Below are positions 16,736 through 27,344 of a stretch of DNA of 64,000 bases, in pieces. The notes beneath the pieces are model-generated. The model saw nothing but the letters and a program-made list of their open reading frames with translations, had not been told where the DNA came from and ran no database searches. The position numbers were made by a program, and so were the translations under genes. This DNA comes from Sphingomonas anseongensis (lineage in GTDB: Bacteria; Pseudomonadota; Alphaproteobacteria; Sphingomonadales; Sphingomonadaceae). The stretch spans positions 62,001-126,000 of the forward strand of contig NZ_JAMGBC010000001.1 in assembly GCF_023516495.1 (NCBI RefSeq), written 5' to 3'. Each line of letters begins with the position of its first letter. The stretch's first letter is position 1.

Positions 16736-17464
16736 ATGAACGAGCAGCGAACCGCGATCGTGACTGGCGCCGCCAAGCGCGTGGGCGCGGATATCGTCAA
16801 GGCACTGCTTGAGCGCGGCTGGACCGTGGTTGCGCACGTCCACAAAGCCGAGGATGAGGTCGCGGCCGGGGCGCACAAGGTCGCCGCCGATCTCTCGGAC
16901 GTGGATTGCGCGGACCGCGTCTTCGCCGCGGCCGAAGGCCTTCCGCCCGTGCGGCTGCTGGTCAATAACGCGGCGCGCTTCGCCTGGGATGGGTTTGGCG
17001 AGTTTAGCCCCGACGAGCTCGACAAGCACATGCACGTCAATGTGCGCGCACCGCTGCTTCTGACGGAGGCCCTGGCCGCGCGTCACCACGGCGGGGACGC
17101 GCTCGCGGTCAACGTCCTGGATTCCAAGCTTTCCGCTCCCAACCCGGATTACCTCAGCTACACGCTGTCCAAGCAAGCGCTTCAGGGGGCGACGGAGCTG
17201 TCCGCGCGGGCGCTCGCCTCCAGGGGCATTCGCGTCAACGCCATCGCCCCCGCGCTGATGCTGAGATCTCCCGGACAGACAGAGGACAATTTCCAGGCGA
17301 TGCACGAGCGCAACCCGCTCCATCGCGGAGTGACGGCGGAGCACGTCATCGCAGCGATCGATTATCTGGTTGCCGCGACGGCCGTGACCGGCGAAGTGCT
17401 CACCATCGACTCCGGGCTGCGGTTCGAGCCACCGGAGCGCGACGTGCAATTCCTGGAGTCATGA
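16736..17464 (+). CDS. SDR family oxidoreductase, pteridine/dihydromonapterin reductase-like (FolM type)
   Basis: A 242-residue short-chain dehydrogenase. The Rossmann motif is TGAAKRVGADIVKALLERGW, with the N-N-A-A motif (LLVNNAARFAWD) and the active-site YxxxK as YTLSKQAL. The TGaakRiG start and short variable region match pteridine reductases (PTR1/FolM), which use NADPH to reduce dihydropterins. The following gene encodes dihydroneopterin aldolase and overlaps by four bases (ATGA), supporting a pterin role. It may reduce dihydromonapterin or stand in for dihydrofolate reductase. Substrate assignment is inference. Confidence 0.88.
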   Translation: MNEQRTAIVTGAAKRVGADIVKALLERGWTVVAHVHKAEDEVAAGAHKVAADLSDVDCADRVFAAAEGLPPVRLLVNNAARFAWDGFGEFSPDELDKHMHVNVRAPLLLTEALAARHHGGDALAVNVLDSKLSAPNPDYLSYTLSKQALQGATELSARALASRGIRVNAIAPALMLRSPGQTEDNFQAMHERNPLHRGVTAEHVIAAIDYLVAATAVTGEVLTIDSGLRFEPPERDVQFLES

Positions 17465-17883
17465 TGGACCAGCCAAAGCTCAGCGGACTCGTTCCCGATC
17501 GCCTCCGCCCGCGTAGCGCCAAGATCGTCCTCGAATCACTCGAGGTCATGGCCGATATCGGATTTCACGAGTTCGAGGTCGGCTCGCCCCAAAGGCTATT
17601 AATCACTGTCGAGGTCTGGCTGGACGATTTGACCGCTCCGGAAGCCGATGATCCGGGCGGCGCGTGGGATTATGACCACGTCCGACAGCAGGTAATCGAG
17701 CTCGCCGGAGCGCGCCGCTACAACCTCCAGGAAACCCTTGCCGAGGCTATTTATCAACGACTTGCGGCGATGCGCGGAGTGAAGGCGCTGCGGGTCACCA
17801 CGGGCAAGCCCGATATCTACGCGGACGCTAAGGCCGTGGGAGTCGAGATTGCCTCGTTCGCAGGCAGCGCGCCCCAGATTTGA
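17461..17883 (+). CDS. folB: dihydroneopterin aldolase / epimerase family protein
   Basis: A 140-residue FolB-type enzyme of folate or tetrahydromonapterin synthesis, acting on dihydroneopterin or its triphosphate. The catalytic Glu lies in VMADIGFHEFEVG and the catalytic Lys in TTGKPDIYADAKAVGVEI, and the order ..LQ.TLAEAIYQRL.. is as in the family. It is slightly longer than usual (about 120) because of an N-terminal 20-residue extension. ATG 17461 overlaps the reductase stop; a second ATG at 17464 is equally possible. The pair resembles FolM-FolX of gamma-proteobacteria. Confidence 0.9.
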   Translation: MMDQPKLSGLVPDRLRPRSAKIVLESLEVMADIGFHEFEVGSPQRLLITVEVWLDDLTAPEADDPGGAWDYDHVRQQVIELAGARRYNLQETLAEAIYQRLAAMRGVKALRVTTGKPDIYADAKAVGVEIASFAGSAPQI

Positions 17884-18069
17884 GCCTGCGCCTGCCGGCG
17901 TGGAACAAAAGCTCTTGCACCGCACTTGAACGCTCAATAAGGAGGCGCGCTTGCTGCCCATGAGACTTTAATACATGGTCAGTTTCCTAACTTGGCGACA
18001 GGGCTGCTCTGGGGGGAGGCCCGGTTCGACCGTGGAGTTCACGGCGTCTCGAGGGAGAAATGTGGGTTA

Positions 18070-18717
18070 ATGGCTTACGCCCAAAGAAGAGAGCTTAGTG
18101 GCAACCGCACGCTGGCGATCATTGTCGTCGCCGTCATCCAGTTCACGCTGGGTTATGCGATCGTCACCGGCCTTGCTTACAACGTCATCAAGAAGGCGAG
18201 CGAGAATCTGAAGACGTTCGACGTCGAGGAGGCGCCGCCGCCGCCCGAACAACCGCCGCCACCGCCGCCCAAGAACGTGCCGGACGTACCGCCTCCGCCG
18301 GTGGCGATGAGGCCGATCGTCCAGACACAGATGACGACGGCGCCGATCGTCACGACGCCGACTCCGCAGCCGGTCATCACTCCACAGGCTCCGCCGGCTC
18401 CGCCCGCCCCGCCGCCCGCGAAGGTGACGAAGGCGCAGAGCGCGAGGGGCAACCTTCAGGGCCTGTTCTCGGGCGACGATTATCCGCCCGACGCGATGCG
18501 CAATGAGGAGACGGGGCGGACGACGGTTCGTCTCACCATCGGCGAGACCGGCCGGGTTACCGGCTGTTCCGTCATCTCCTCGAGCGGCTCTCGGTCGCTC
18601 GACAATGCCACCTGCCGCGTCCTCACCAGCCGCGCCCGGTTTACTCCGGCAAAGCTGAGCAACGGACAGGCAACGACCGATACGTACACACAGACGATCG
18701 TCTGGCAGCTCCAGTGA
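18070..18717 (+). CDS. tonB: TonB energy-transducing protein
   Basis: A 215-residue TonB. One N-terminal inner-membrane anchor (LAIIVVAVIQFTLGYAIVTG), a long Pro-rich periplasmic spacer (APPPPEQPPPPPPKNVPD...) and a C-terminal TonB domain with the pattern YPPDAMRNEETGRTTVRLTI..TG.V..C.V..SSG...LD..TC. It transmits the proton-motive energy harvested by ExbB/ExbD to outer-membrane receptors. ATG 18070 fits the family; an earlier in-frame ATG would displace the anchor. First gene of tonB-exbB-exbD-exbD. A 186-base gap upstream (17884-18069) should hold the promoter. Confidence 0.95.
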   Translation: MAYAQRRELSGNRTLAIIVVAVIQFTLGYAIVTGLAYNVIKKASENLKTFDVEEAPPPPEQPPPPPPKNVPDVPPPPVAMRPIVQTQMTTAPIVTTPTPQPVITPQAPPAPPAPPPAKVTKAQSARGNLQGLFSGDDYPPDAMRNEETGRTTVRLTIGETGRVTGCSVISSSGSRSLDNATCRVLTSRARFTPAKLSNGQATTDTYTQTIVWQLQ

Positions 18718-18758
18718 TCAACTCGTTCCAGCATTTCAAAAGAGGAAAGTAGACGAAC

Positions 18759-19574
18759 ATGGCAACTCCCGCAGCAGCCCCCACAGCAGGCGCAAACCCT
18801 TATGGTTTGCTGCCGGCTCTCGAGCAGGGCGGTATCATTGCTTGGTCGGTGTTCATCATCCTGGTGGGCATGTCGATCTTCTCTTTCTACATTCTGTTCA
18901 CCAAGCTGATGCAGCAGCAGAAGATCATCAACCAGGGCCGCAAGGTGCGATCCGGCTTCTGGAACTCGCCAAGCCTTCGCGAAGCATCCACCAAGCTCGA
19001 CAGCAAGAGCGCGTATCGCGCGATCGTCGACGATGCGCTTCTCGCACAGGAGCAGCACGGCAAGCTTACCGACCCCATCGACCAGCACGACTGGATGGCG
19101 AACAGCCTGGCGCGTAGCCAGGGATCGATCGGCGCCCGCCTCGGCGAAGGCCTTGCCTTCCTCGCGACGGTTGGTTCGACCGCTCCGTTCATCGGCCTGT
19201 TCGGTACCGTCATCGGCATCTACCGCGCGCTCATCAAGATCGGCATGGCCGGTCAGGCGTCGATCGACGCCGTCGCCGGCCCGGTCGGCGAGGCGCTGAT
19301 CATGACCGCTCTCGGCCTGGTCGTCGCGGTTCCGGCGGTGCTTGCGTACAACTGGCTGATTCGCCGCAACAAGTCGATCATGGAGGACCTCGCGGCCTTC
19401 ACGAACGACCTTCACGGCTTCCTGATGTCCGGCGGTTCGGTCAAGCCGCGCTTCGGCGATGCCAAGGCCTCGGCCCCGCGCACCGGCGCGACCACCACTG
19501 CCGGCAACCCCGGCGGCCGTCAGCCGGTCCGCACCGGAGCCACCCAGACGGGCGCAGAGACCCCGACCGTCTAA
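18759..19574 (+). CDS. exbB: MotA/TolQ/ExbB proton channel protein
   Basis: A 271-residue ExbB. Three membrane helices are visible (GGIIAWSVFIILVGMSIFSF; FLATVGSTAPFIGLFGTVIG; ALIMTALGLVVAVPAVLAYN), with the family block IGLFGTVIGIYRALIKIGMAG..SIDAVAGPVGEALIMTA. It forms the pentameric channel around ExbD. The C-terminal 35 residues (TGATTTAGNPGGRQPVRTGA...) are low-complexity and beyond the usual end. It lies 41 bases after tonB, in the same transcript. Confidence 0.95.
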   Translation: MATPAAAPTAGANPYGLLPALEQGGIIAWSVFIILVGMSIFSFYILFTKLMQQQKIINQGRKVRSGFWNSPSLREASTKLDSKSAYRAIVDDALLAQEQHGKLTDPIDQHDWMANSLARSQGSIGARLGEGLAFLATVGSTAPFIGLFGTVIGIYRALIKIGMAGQASIDAVAGPVGEALIMTALGLVVAVPAVLAYNWLIRRNKSIMEDLAAFTNDLHGFLMSGGSVKPRFGDAKASAPRTGATTTAGNPGGRQPVRTGATQTGAETPTV

Positions 19575-19648
19575 ATCGGACGTGAGCCGGACCGGGGCCC
19601 TCCCGGTCCGGCAACCGATCGCCCGATCAACATGAAGGCACACGACGA

Positions 19649-20134
19649 ATGGCAGTAACTGTAGGGCCAGCCGAAGGCGAAGAAGAAGCCCTGTCGGACA
19701 TCAACGTCGTCCCTCTGGCGGACGTCATGCTGGTGCTCCTGATCATCTTCCTGATCACGGTTCCGGTCGTTATCCAGACCGTTCCCGTCAAGCTTCCGAA
19801 CGTCAGCTACGAGCCCACGACGACCAAGCCCGAGAACGTCTCGCTGTCGGTCAGGGGCGACGGCAAGGGCGGTTGCGAGGTCTATTGGAACCTTCAGAAG
19901 GTCAACAGCAAGGACCTGCTCGACCGCGCGGTCAAGAAGCTGAAGGACCAAATCGCCAAGGTTGGCGGCGTTGAGAATCTCACCGAGGAAACGATGCCGG
20001 AAGCGCACATCCGCGGCGATATCAACACGCCGTACAAGTGCATCGGCGCGGCAATCATCACCATGCAGCAGGCCGGGTTTGCGCGCATCGGATTCATTTC
20101 CGAACCGCCGCCGAACGCCGGCGTGCGAATGTAG
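19649..20134 (+). CDS. exbD: ExbD proton channel protein, first copy
   Basis: A 161-residue ExbD/TolR-type protein. One N-terminal helix follows the signature LSDINVVPLADVMLVLLIIFLITVPVV; the helix aspartate (PLADVML) that carries protons is present. The C-terminal periplasmic domain includes Cys residues in GGCEVYWN and YKCIGAA. It is somewhat longer than the second copy and carries a 15-residue N-terminal stretch AVTVGPAEGEEEALSD. Third gene of the operon. Confidence 0.93.
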   Translation: MAVTVGPAEGEEEALSDINVVPLADVMLVLLIIFLITVPVVIQTVPVKLPNVSYEPTTTKPENVSLSVRGDGKGGCEVYWNLQKVNSKDLLDRAVKKLKDQIAKVGGVENLTEETMPEAHIRGDINTPYKCIGAAIITMQQAGFARIGFISEPPPNAGVRM

Positions 20135-20146
20135 GAGTTCCCCGCA

Positions 20147-20578
20147 GTGTCGACGCAGACAACCACCGACAACCCATCGGGTGAACCGATGCTCGACATC
20201 AACGTGACGCCGCTGATCGACGTCCTGCTGGTGCTCTTGATCATGTTCATCATCACCCTGCCGGTCCAGACTCACGCGGTGAAGCTGGACCTGCCGCAGG
20301 ACAACAGCAGCCCGCCGCCGCCGATCATGCCGACCAAGAACAAGGTCGTCATTACCGCGACGAACCAGATCTTGTGGAACGGCTCGCCCGTGTCGCAGCA
20401 GCAGCTTCGTGCTTATCTCGACGCCACGCAGCAGATGGACCCCATTCCGGAGCTCCACCTGCAGCCCGAGCCCAACGCCCGCTACGAGCTGGTCGACCAG
20501 GTGCTCGCGGTGACCAAGCGCGCGCACGTCGAGAAGATGGGCTTCGTCGGTAACGAGGCCTACATGACCGCCTTCTAG
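20147..20578 (+). CDS. exbD: ExbD proton channel protein, second copy
   Basis: A 143-residue ExbD starting at GTG 20147, twelve bases after exbD1. Signature MLDINVTPLIDVLLVLLIMFIITLPVQTHAVKLDLP with the conserved helix Asp. The C-terminal part (NKVVITATNQILWNGSPVS) differs from copy 1, so the two are not recent duplicates. Two distinct ExbD proteins behind one ExbB is a known arrangement in Xanthomonas and sphingomonads and may make a heteromeric plug. Last gene before a strong terminator. Confidence 0.93.
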   Translation: MSTQTTTDNPSGEPMLDINVTPLIDVLLVLLIMFIITLPVQTHAVKLDLPQDNSSPPPPIMPTKNKVVITATNQILWNGSPVSQQQLRAYLDATQQMDPIPELHLQPEPNARYELVDQVLAVTKRAHVEKMGFVGNEAYMTAF

Positions 20579-20603
20579 GGGTCGAAACATCGTCTACTTT
20601 CCC

Positions 20604-20630
20604 AAAGGGCGGCCGCCATGGCCGCCCTTT
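20604..20630 (+). terminator. terminator of the tonB-exbB-exbD-exbD operon
   Basis: A perfect 11-bp inverted repeat (AAAGGGCGGCC at 20604-20614, GGCCGCCCTTT at 20620-20630) with a five-base loop, 26 bases past the last exbD stop. The T-run is short, and the symmetrical stem could act in either direction. Confidence 0.8.
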
Positions 20631-20685
20631 CCGTTTCAGGGGCTACTGGCGCTGTCCCGTTGCCCGTGCCATTCACCATTGCGAG

Positions 20686-22041
20686 ATGAATGTGGTCCCA
20701 AGATTTGCCGTCGTGATCCTCGCCGCCGGGCAGGGCACCCGGATGCGCTCCGACACCCACAAGGTCCTTCACCCGATCGCCTCGCGGCCTTTGCTCCTTC
20801 ACCTGCTCGACCGCGTGGACGGAATCGGGGCGAGCAAGCGCGTAGTCGTCGTCGGCAAGGGCCGCGATCAGGTCGAACAGGCGCTCGACGGGTGCGGAGC
20901 GACGGTCGTCCACCAGGCCGAGCAGAAGGGGACCGGCCACGCCGTCCTTCAGGCCCGGGAAGCGCTCGAAGGCTATGACGGCGCGGTGCTGGTGCTCTAC
21001 GGCGACACCCCATTCGTCAAAGCCGACACCTTGAAGCGCATGCTCGAGCGGCTCGACGGCGACGATGGACCGGGAGTGGTCGTCCTCGCATCGCAGCCCG
21101 ACGATCCCGGCGCGTACGGCCGGATCATCCTCGGCAAAGGCGACACGATCGCGAAGATGGTCGAATATCGCGATGCGACCGATGACGAACGCGCTGTCCG
21201 GCTGTGCAATTCGGGCATGATGGCGGTGCGCTGCGGCGACCTGTTCCGCTGGCTAGGCGAGGTCACGAACGACAACGCCGCCGGTGAATATTACCTGCCG
21301 GACATCGTCAACATCGCTGCCGCCGAAGGGCGCGAGGCGGTCGTGATCGAGGGCGACCCCTACGAAACCGCGGGCGTCAACAGCCGCGCCGAGCTCGCTC
21401 ACCTCGAGCTGGAGTGGCAGCGCCGCCGTCGCGAGGAGGTCCTTCACGAAGGCGCGACCCTGATCGACCCCGAGAGCGTCTGGTTCGCCTTCGATACGAA
21501 GCTGGGCCGCGACGTCACTGTCGAACCTCACGTGGTCTTTGGCCCCGGCGTCGAGGTCGCCGACGGAGCGGCGATCAAGGCCTTCAGCCACATCGAAGGC
21601 GCGATCATCGGCGCTCGCGCAGTGATCGGTCCCTTCGCCCGGATCAGGCCGGGAACGACGCTTGGCGAGAAGTCGAAGGTCGGCAATTTCGTCGAGCTCA
21701 AGAAGGCGACGGTCGGCCCCGGAGCCAAGGTCAATCATCTCTCATATGTCGGCGATACCGAAGTGGGGCAGGGCGCGAACATCGGCGCTGGGACCATCAC
21801 CTGCAATTATGACGGATTCGGCAAATACCGGACGGTCATCGGCGAAGGCGCGTTCATCGGCTCCAACACCGCGCTGGTGGCGCCCGTCACGATTGGCGCG
21901 GGCGCAATCGTCGGCGCCGGGTCGGTGATCACCAGCGACGTCGAGCCGGACAGCCTCGCCGTCGAGCGCAGCGAGCAGAAGGGCATCGCCGGCTGGGCCC
22001 GTCGCTTCCGCGAGCGGATGACGAGGAAAGCCGCGGAATAA
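20686..22041 (+). CDS. glmU: bifunctional UDP-GlcNAc pyrophosphorylase / GlcN-1-P N-acetyltransferase
   Basis: A 451-residue GlmU making UDP-N-acetylglucosamine for peptidoglycan and lipid A. The uridyltransferase domain has VVILAAGQGTRMRSDTHKVLHPI and QKGTGHAV, LYGDTPF and GEYYLPDIV; the acetyltransferase domain is a left-handed beta-helix with hexapeptide repeats and the active-site run GDTEVGQGANIGAGTITCNYDGF. Start ATG 20686 is used; another reading from the GTG at 20692 would drop only two residues. It pairs functionally with glmS at 23161 on the same strand, with one opposite-strand gene between. Confidence 0.96.
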   Translation: MNVVPRFAVVILAAGQGTRMRSDTHKVLHPIASRPLLLHLLDRVDGIGASKRVVVVGKGRDQVEQALDGCGATVVHQAEQKGTGHAVLQAREALEGYDGAVLVLYGDTPFVKADTLKRMLERLDGDDGPGVVVLASQPDDPGAYGRIILGKGDTIAKMVEYRDATDDERAVRLCNSGMMAVRCGDLFRWLGEVTNDNAAGEYYLPDIVNIAAAEGREAVVIEGDPYETAGVNSRAELAHLELEWQRRRREEVLHEGATLIDPESVWFAFDTKLGRDVTVEPHVVFGPGVEVADGAAIKAFSHIEGAIIGARAVIGPFARIRPGTTLGEKSKVGNFVELKKATVGPGAKVNHLSYVGDTEVGQGANIGAGTITCNYDGFGKYRTVIGEGAFIGSNTALVAPVTIGAGAIVGAGSVITSDVEPDSLAVERSEQKGIAGWARRFRERMTRKAAE

Positions 22042-22047
22042 CGCCCG

Positions 22048-23076
22048 CTATTTGAACTTGCGGAGGAACGCGGTCAGCTTGGCAAAATAGGTCGGCTGGT
22101 CGTCATAGAAGGCCATGTGGCCGCCGTTGGTCGCCGCGAGCTCGCCCTTCGGAAGCTGCCTGGCCATTGCCGCCATATAGGCCGGGTCCATCGTGTCGTA
22201 TTTGCCGGAGATCACCAGCGTCGGCACCGTGATCCGCTTCAGGTCGGCGAACCTGTCCCAGCGCTCGAGCCGGCCGCTCGCGCCCATTTCGCTCGGGCCC
22301 TGCATCAGCACATAGATGTGACGATTGAGGTGGCCGAAGCCGCGGTTTACCGGGTCCGGCCATTGATCCGCCGGCCGCCTGAGGATGTGCTGCGAATACC
22401 AGTTTGGCACCAACAGGCCCATGTAATCGGGCTGCTCGGTCTTGCCGGTCTTCTCCATGTCGAGAATCCGCTTGAGCGCTGCCTGGTCCATCTGCGGCTC
22501 GAGGACCTGGCGCGCATAATCGTTATAGGCGGGGATCGAGGCCATCATGTTCGAGATGATCAGGCATTTGACCTGATCCTGGTGCGCGAGCGCATATTCC
22601 ATCGCCAGGATTCCACCCCAGCTGTGGCCCAGCAGACAGAAATTGTCCTTCGTTCCGCCGATCGCCGCGCGCACCTGGTCGACCTCCGACACGAAGCGGG
22701 GGATCGTCCACAGATCGTCGTCGTCCGGCTGGTCGCTGAAGCCGGAGCCGAGCTGGTCGTAATAATAATATTCGACCCCTTCCTTGGGCAGGAAGCTGTC
22801 GAAAGCCTCGAAATATTCGTGGGTCGCGCCCGGACCGCCATGCAGGAGCAGGAGCTTGAGGTGGGGATTGTTTCCGACTCTCTTCACCCACACACGGAAA
22901 TTGCCCTTTGGCGTCGAGATCGGGACCATTCGCGCCCCGCCGCTCCACGCGTCCTCGTGGCCGCTGTTGTCATAATAGGAGGCGGGCGGTGCATCCGCCC
23001 GGCCGTCTTCGGCGTTACGGCAGCCGGCCACGACCAGAAGGCCGGCGCTTGCCAGCATCAGCAGGGACCTGTTCAT
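22048..23076 (-). CDS. alpha/beta hydrolase lipoprotein, proline iminopeptidase-like
   Basis: A 342-residue exported hydrolase. ATG 23076 (AAAGGGGGAATC upstream) gives a lipoprotein signal LMLASAGLLVVAGC, so Cys 18 should be lipidated. The fold shows the HGGPG oxyanion motif, the nucleophile elbow GHSWGG, a late Asp (SGKYDTMDP) and His (NGGHMAFYD). This combination is that of the S33 proline iminopeptidase family, which releases N-terminal proline. The substrate is unproven. It is oriented opposite to glmU and glmS and separates them, ending seven bases after glmU. Confidence 0.9.
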   Translation of the reverse strand: MNRSLLMLASAGLLVVAGCRNAEDGRADAPPASYYDNSGHEDAWSGGARMVPISTPKGNFRVWVKRVGNNPHLKLLLLHGGPGATHEYFEAFDSFLPKEGVEYYYYDQLGSGFSDQPDDDDLWTIPRFVSEVDQVRAAIGGTKDNFCLLGHSWGGILAMEYALAHQDQVKCLIISNMMASIPAYNDYARQVLEPQMDQAALKRILDMEKTGKTEQPDYMGLLVPNWYSQHILRRPADQWPDPVNRGFGHLNRHIYVLMQGPSEMGASGRLERWDRFADLKRITVPTLVISGKYDTMDPAYMAAMARQLPKGELAATNGGHMAFYDDQPTYFAKLTAFLRKFK

Positions 23077-23160
23077 GATTCCCCCTTTGCGCCTGCTGTT
23101 CGACCGGCGCTTGATGATGCATAGCGCGCGACGAGAAGCGGTCAAAGGAGCGGCCCTGTA

Positions 23161-24984
<1,824 letters not shown>

Positions 24985-25046
24985 CCGAAAAAAACTGGCA
25001 ATCTCAAATGCTTCCATTATCCTGATCGCAGGGGTGGAGGCGAGTC

Positions 25047-25916
25047 ATGGGTTACCCTCAGCCGCTTAGGCTTCGCGGCGCCGAGGTCGAGCAAGCACAT
25101 GTGGCTGCGTTCCTGAGCGAAGGATATGCCGTCATTCGCGGGCTCTTTTCGCCGGACGAGGTCGCGAAGATCGCTGCTGCCAGCGACCAATTATATGCGG
25201 AAGGGATCGGCCATGGCCGAAGCTTCCGGCACGGCAATCTGTTCTACAATGTCGCTGAGTCGGCAGCCGGCGAGCCGCTGGTGAGGATGGTTCAATGGCC
25301 ATCCTACCATCAGCCGGTGCTCGACCGGGTCCGCCTCGACCGCAGGATTGCCGCCATCCTCGAGCCACTGATCGGCCCGAACCTCAAGCAAATCATCAAC
25401 CAGGTTCACTGGAAGGCCCCCGGTTCGCTTGGCGACTTCGCCTGGCACCAGGACAGCCGTTCCCGCCGTCCGGCGTCGGCCTACCGCAACCTCGCCGATT
25501 CCTATGTGCAGACCGGTCTCGCCATCGACCCGCATGGGCCTGAATCCGGGGGCATGCGGTTCATCCCGAGGAGCCACCTTCGCGGCGACCTTGGAATGGA
25601 CTGCTCGAAGAAGGCGCTCGGAACGCCGCTCCAGGACGAGGCTCTCGAAGCGGTCGGGCTGTCCGGAGCGGACGCCATCGACCTGATGCTGGAGCCCGGC
25701 GACGTAGCTCTCTGGAGCCCTTATCTGGTGCATGGCTCGGGCAGCAACCGCTCGAACCACAAGCGCCGTTTTTACATCAACGGCTATGTCCGCGCCGGGG
25801 ATTGCGACCGCGGCGAGTGGGCGTTCCGAGGCGGGCGGGCGGTGCCGCTCGGCCCCATTCCGGCGCTGGTCCATTACGAAGAGCTTCGCGAGAGACCCGA
25901 ACCGCATTACGTCTAG
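25047..25916 (+). CDS. phytanoyl-CoA dioxygenase (PhyH) family protein
   Basis: A 289-residue Fe(II)/2-oxoglutarate dioxygenase. The metal motif H-x-D is visible as WHQDSR, the distal His in LVHGSGSN, and the 2-oxoglutarate-binding Arg is probably in KRRFYINGYVRAG. Substrate unknown; the subfamily also contains chlorinating and hydroxylating enzymes of secondary metabolism. It lies just before a GFA protein (3-base gap), so the two are probably co-transcribed. It begins 62 bases after glmS; no terminator is evident between them. Confidence 0.88.
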   Translation: MGYPQPLRLRGAEVEQAHVAAFLSEGYAVIRGLFSPDEVAKIAAASDQLYAEGIGHGRSFRHGNLFYNVAESAAGEPLVRMVQWPSYHQPVLDRVRLDRRIAAILEPLIGPNLKQIINQVHWKAPGSLGDFAWHQDSRSRRPASAYRNLADSYVQTGLAIDPHGPESGGMRFIPRSHLRGDLGMDCSKKALGTPLQDEALEAVGLSGADAIDLMLEPGDVALWSPYLVHGSGSNRSNHKRRFYINGYVRAGDCDRGEWAFRGGRAVPLGPIPALVHYEELRERPEPHYV

Positions 25917-25919
25917 GGT

Positions 25920-26303
25920 ATGAAAGCCTCAGGTGGTTGCCATTGCGGAGCGGTTCGGTTCGAGGCGGAGCTTCCGGAGCCGCCGGTTCCCGCGCTCGAC
26001 TGCAACTGCTCGGTGTGCAGCATGACCGGCTTCCTTCACATCGTCGTTCCGCACACTGAGTTCGAGCTGATCAGCGGCCGGGACGCGCTGAAGAGCTACC
26101 GCTTCGGGACGGGCACCGCCGAGCATCTCTTTTGCGGCAATTGCGGAGTGAAGAGCTTCTACCAGCCGCGCTCGCATCCGGACGCGTGGAGCGTCAACGC
26201 ACATTGCCTCGATGAGCCGCTGGAGCTGGCGGTTGAGCAATTTGACGGCCGGAATTGGGGCCAGGCGAAGGCCAACCTCGACGCAAAGCAAGCTGGCCGC
26301 TAG
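25920..26303 (+). CDS. GFA family (glutathione-dependent formaldehyde-activating/CENP-V type) protein
   Basis: A 127-residue zinc protein with the family pattern GGCHCGAVRFEAE and DCNCSVCSMTGFLHIVVP, then FCGNCGVKSFYQPRSHPD. The cysteines in CHC, CNCSVC and CGNC form the two zinc sites of this fold. Activity is unproven: despite the name, few family members act on formaldehyde. Second gene after the PhyH enzyme, followed ten bases on by alr. Confidence 0.92.
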   Translation: MKASGGCHCGAVRFEAELPEPPVPALDCNCSVCSMTGFLHIVVPHTEFELISGRDALKSYRFGTGTAEHLFCGNCGVKSFYQPRSHPDAWSVNAHCLDEPLELAVEQFDGRNWGQAKANLDAKQAGR

Positions 26304-26312
26304 TCCGCCGCG

Positions 26313-27344
26313 ATGCATCGCCCGCTTCGCCTGAGGCTCGATCGAGCCGCGCTCAAGCACAATTTCCGCTGGCTCGAAGATCGCGCGGGCGTTCCCGCCG
26401 GCGCGGCAATCAAGGCCGACGGCTATGGCATCGGCGCCGCGGAAACGATGCGTGCTTTCCACGAGGCGGGGTGCCGCACCTTCTTCGTTTCCACCTACGC
26501 CGAGGCCGAGGCGCTGGGGCCGGTGCCCGATGACAGTGCGTTGGTCGTCCTGCACGGCGTCGCCGCCGAAGATTCGGAGGCCGCGCGACAGTCGAATGCG
26601 CGGCCCGTGCTCAATAGCGTTACCCAGGTCGGACGCTGGAAGGAGATCGCTCCGGATCGAGCGTGCGACGTTATGATCGACACCGGGATGAACCGGCTCG
26701 GCCTCAGTCCGGACGAGATCGGCGTCCTCGACGGCCTGTCGATCGACACCCTGCACAGCCACCTCGCCTGCGCGGACGAGGATTCGCCGATGAATGGCCG
26801 ACAGCTTTCGATATTTCGCGAAATCGCGGCTGCAGTTCCGGCGAGGCGCTACGCGATTGCCAATTCGGCCGGCATCTGCCTCGGCCGGGACTACAGCTTC
26901 GACCTCGTCCGCCCCGGCCTCGCCCTCTATGGAGGCGTCCCAAGGAGCGAGGCGGAAGGACAGATCCGCCAGGTCGCGCGCGTCGATGCGCAGGTCGTCC
27001 AGAGGCGCACGATCCATGCCGGCGAAAGCTGCGGCTACGGCGCCACTTTCATGGCCTCCGCGCAGACTGAGGCCGTCATCATCAACGTCGGCTATGCGGA
27101 CGGCTATCTTCGCGGATTCTCGTCGAGCGGCTCCGCCTTCGCGGCTGAATTCGCTCTCCCAGTGCTTGGCCGAGTGTCGATGGATCTCGTCGCGCTCGGC
27201 TGCGATGCATCGCCCGACCTGAAGGAAGGCGACTGGGTCGAGCTCGACTACGACCTTCCGACGGCGTCCGAAGCCTCCAGGCTCAGCCAGTATGAGCTTC
27301 TGACGACTCTCGGTTCGCGCTTCGAGCGGGTGTGGACGAGCTAA
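26313..27344 (+). CDS. alr: alanine racemase
   Basis: A 343-residue PLP enzyme making D-alanine for peptidoglycan. The PLP lysine is in AGAAIKADGYGIG, where the common motif is K-A-(N/D)-A-Y-G; the Ala-to-Gly change is conservative. The second-subunit catalytic Tyr should lie in ESCGYGATF, and the C-terminal beta domain follows. It is about 20-30 residues shorter than typical Alr. The last stop overlaps by four bases the stop of the convergent nth gene. Confidence 0.93.
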   Translation: MHRPLRLRLDRAALKHNFRWLEDRAGVPAGAAIKADGYGIGAAETMRAFHEAGCRTFFVSTYAEAEALGPVPDDSALVVLHGVAAEDSEAARQSNARPVLNSVTQVGRWKEIAPDRACDVMIDTGMNRLGLSPDEIGVLDGLSIDTLHSHLACADEDSPMNGRQLSIFREIAAAVPARRYAIANSAGICLGRDYSFDLVRPGLALYGGVPRSEAEGQIRQVARVDAQVVQRRTIHAGESCGYGATFMASAQTEAVIINVGYADGYLRGFSSSGSAFAAEFALPVLGRVSMDLVALGCDASPDLKEGDWVELDYDLPTASEASRLSQYELLTTLGSRFERVWTS

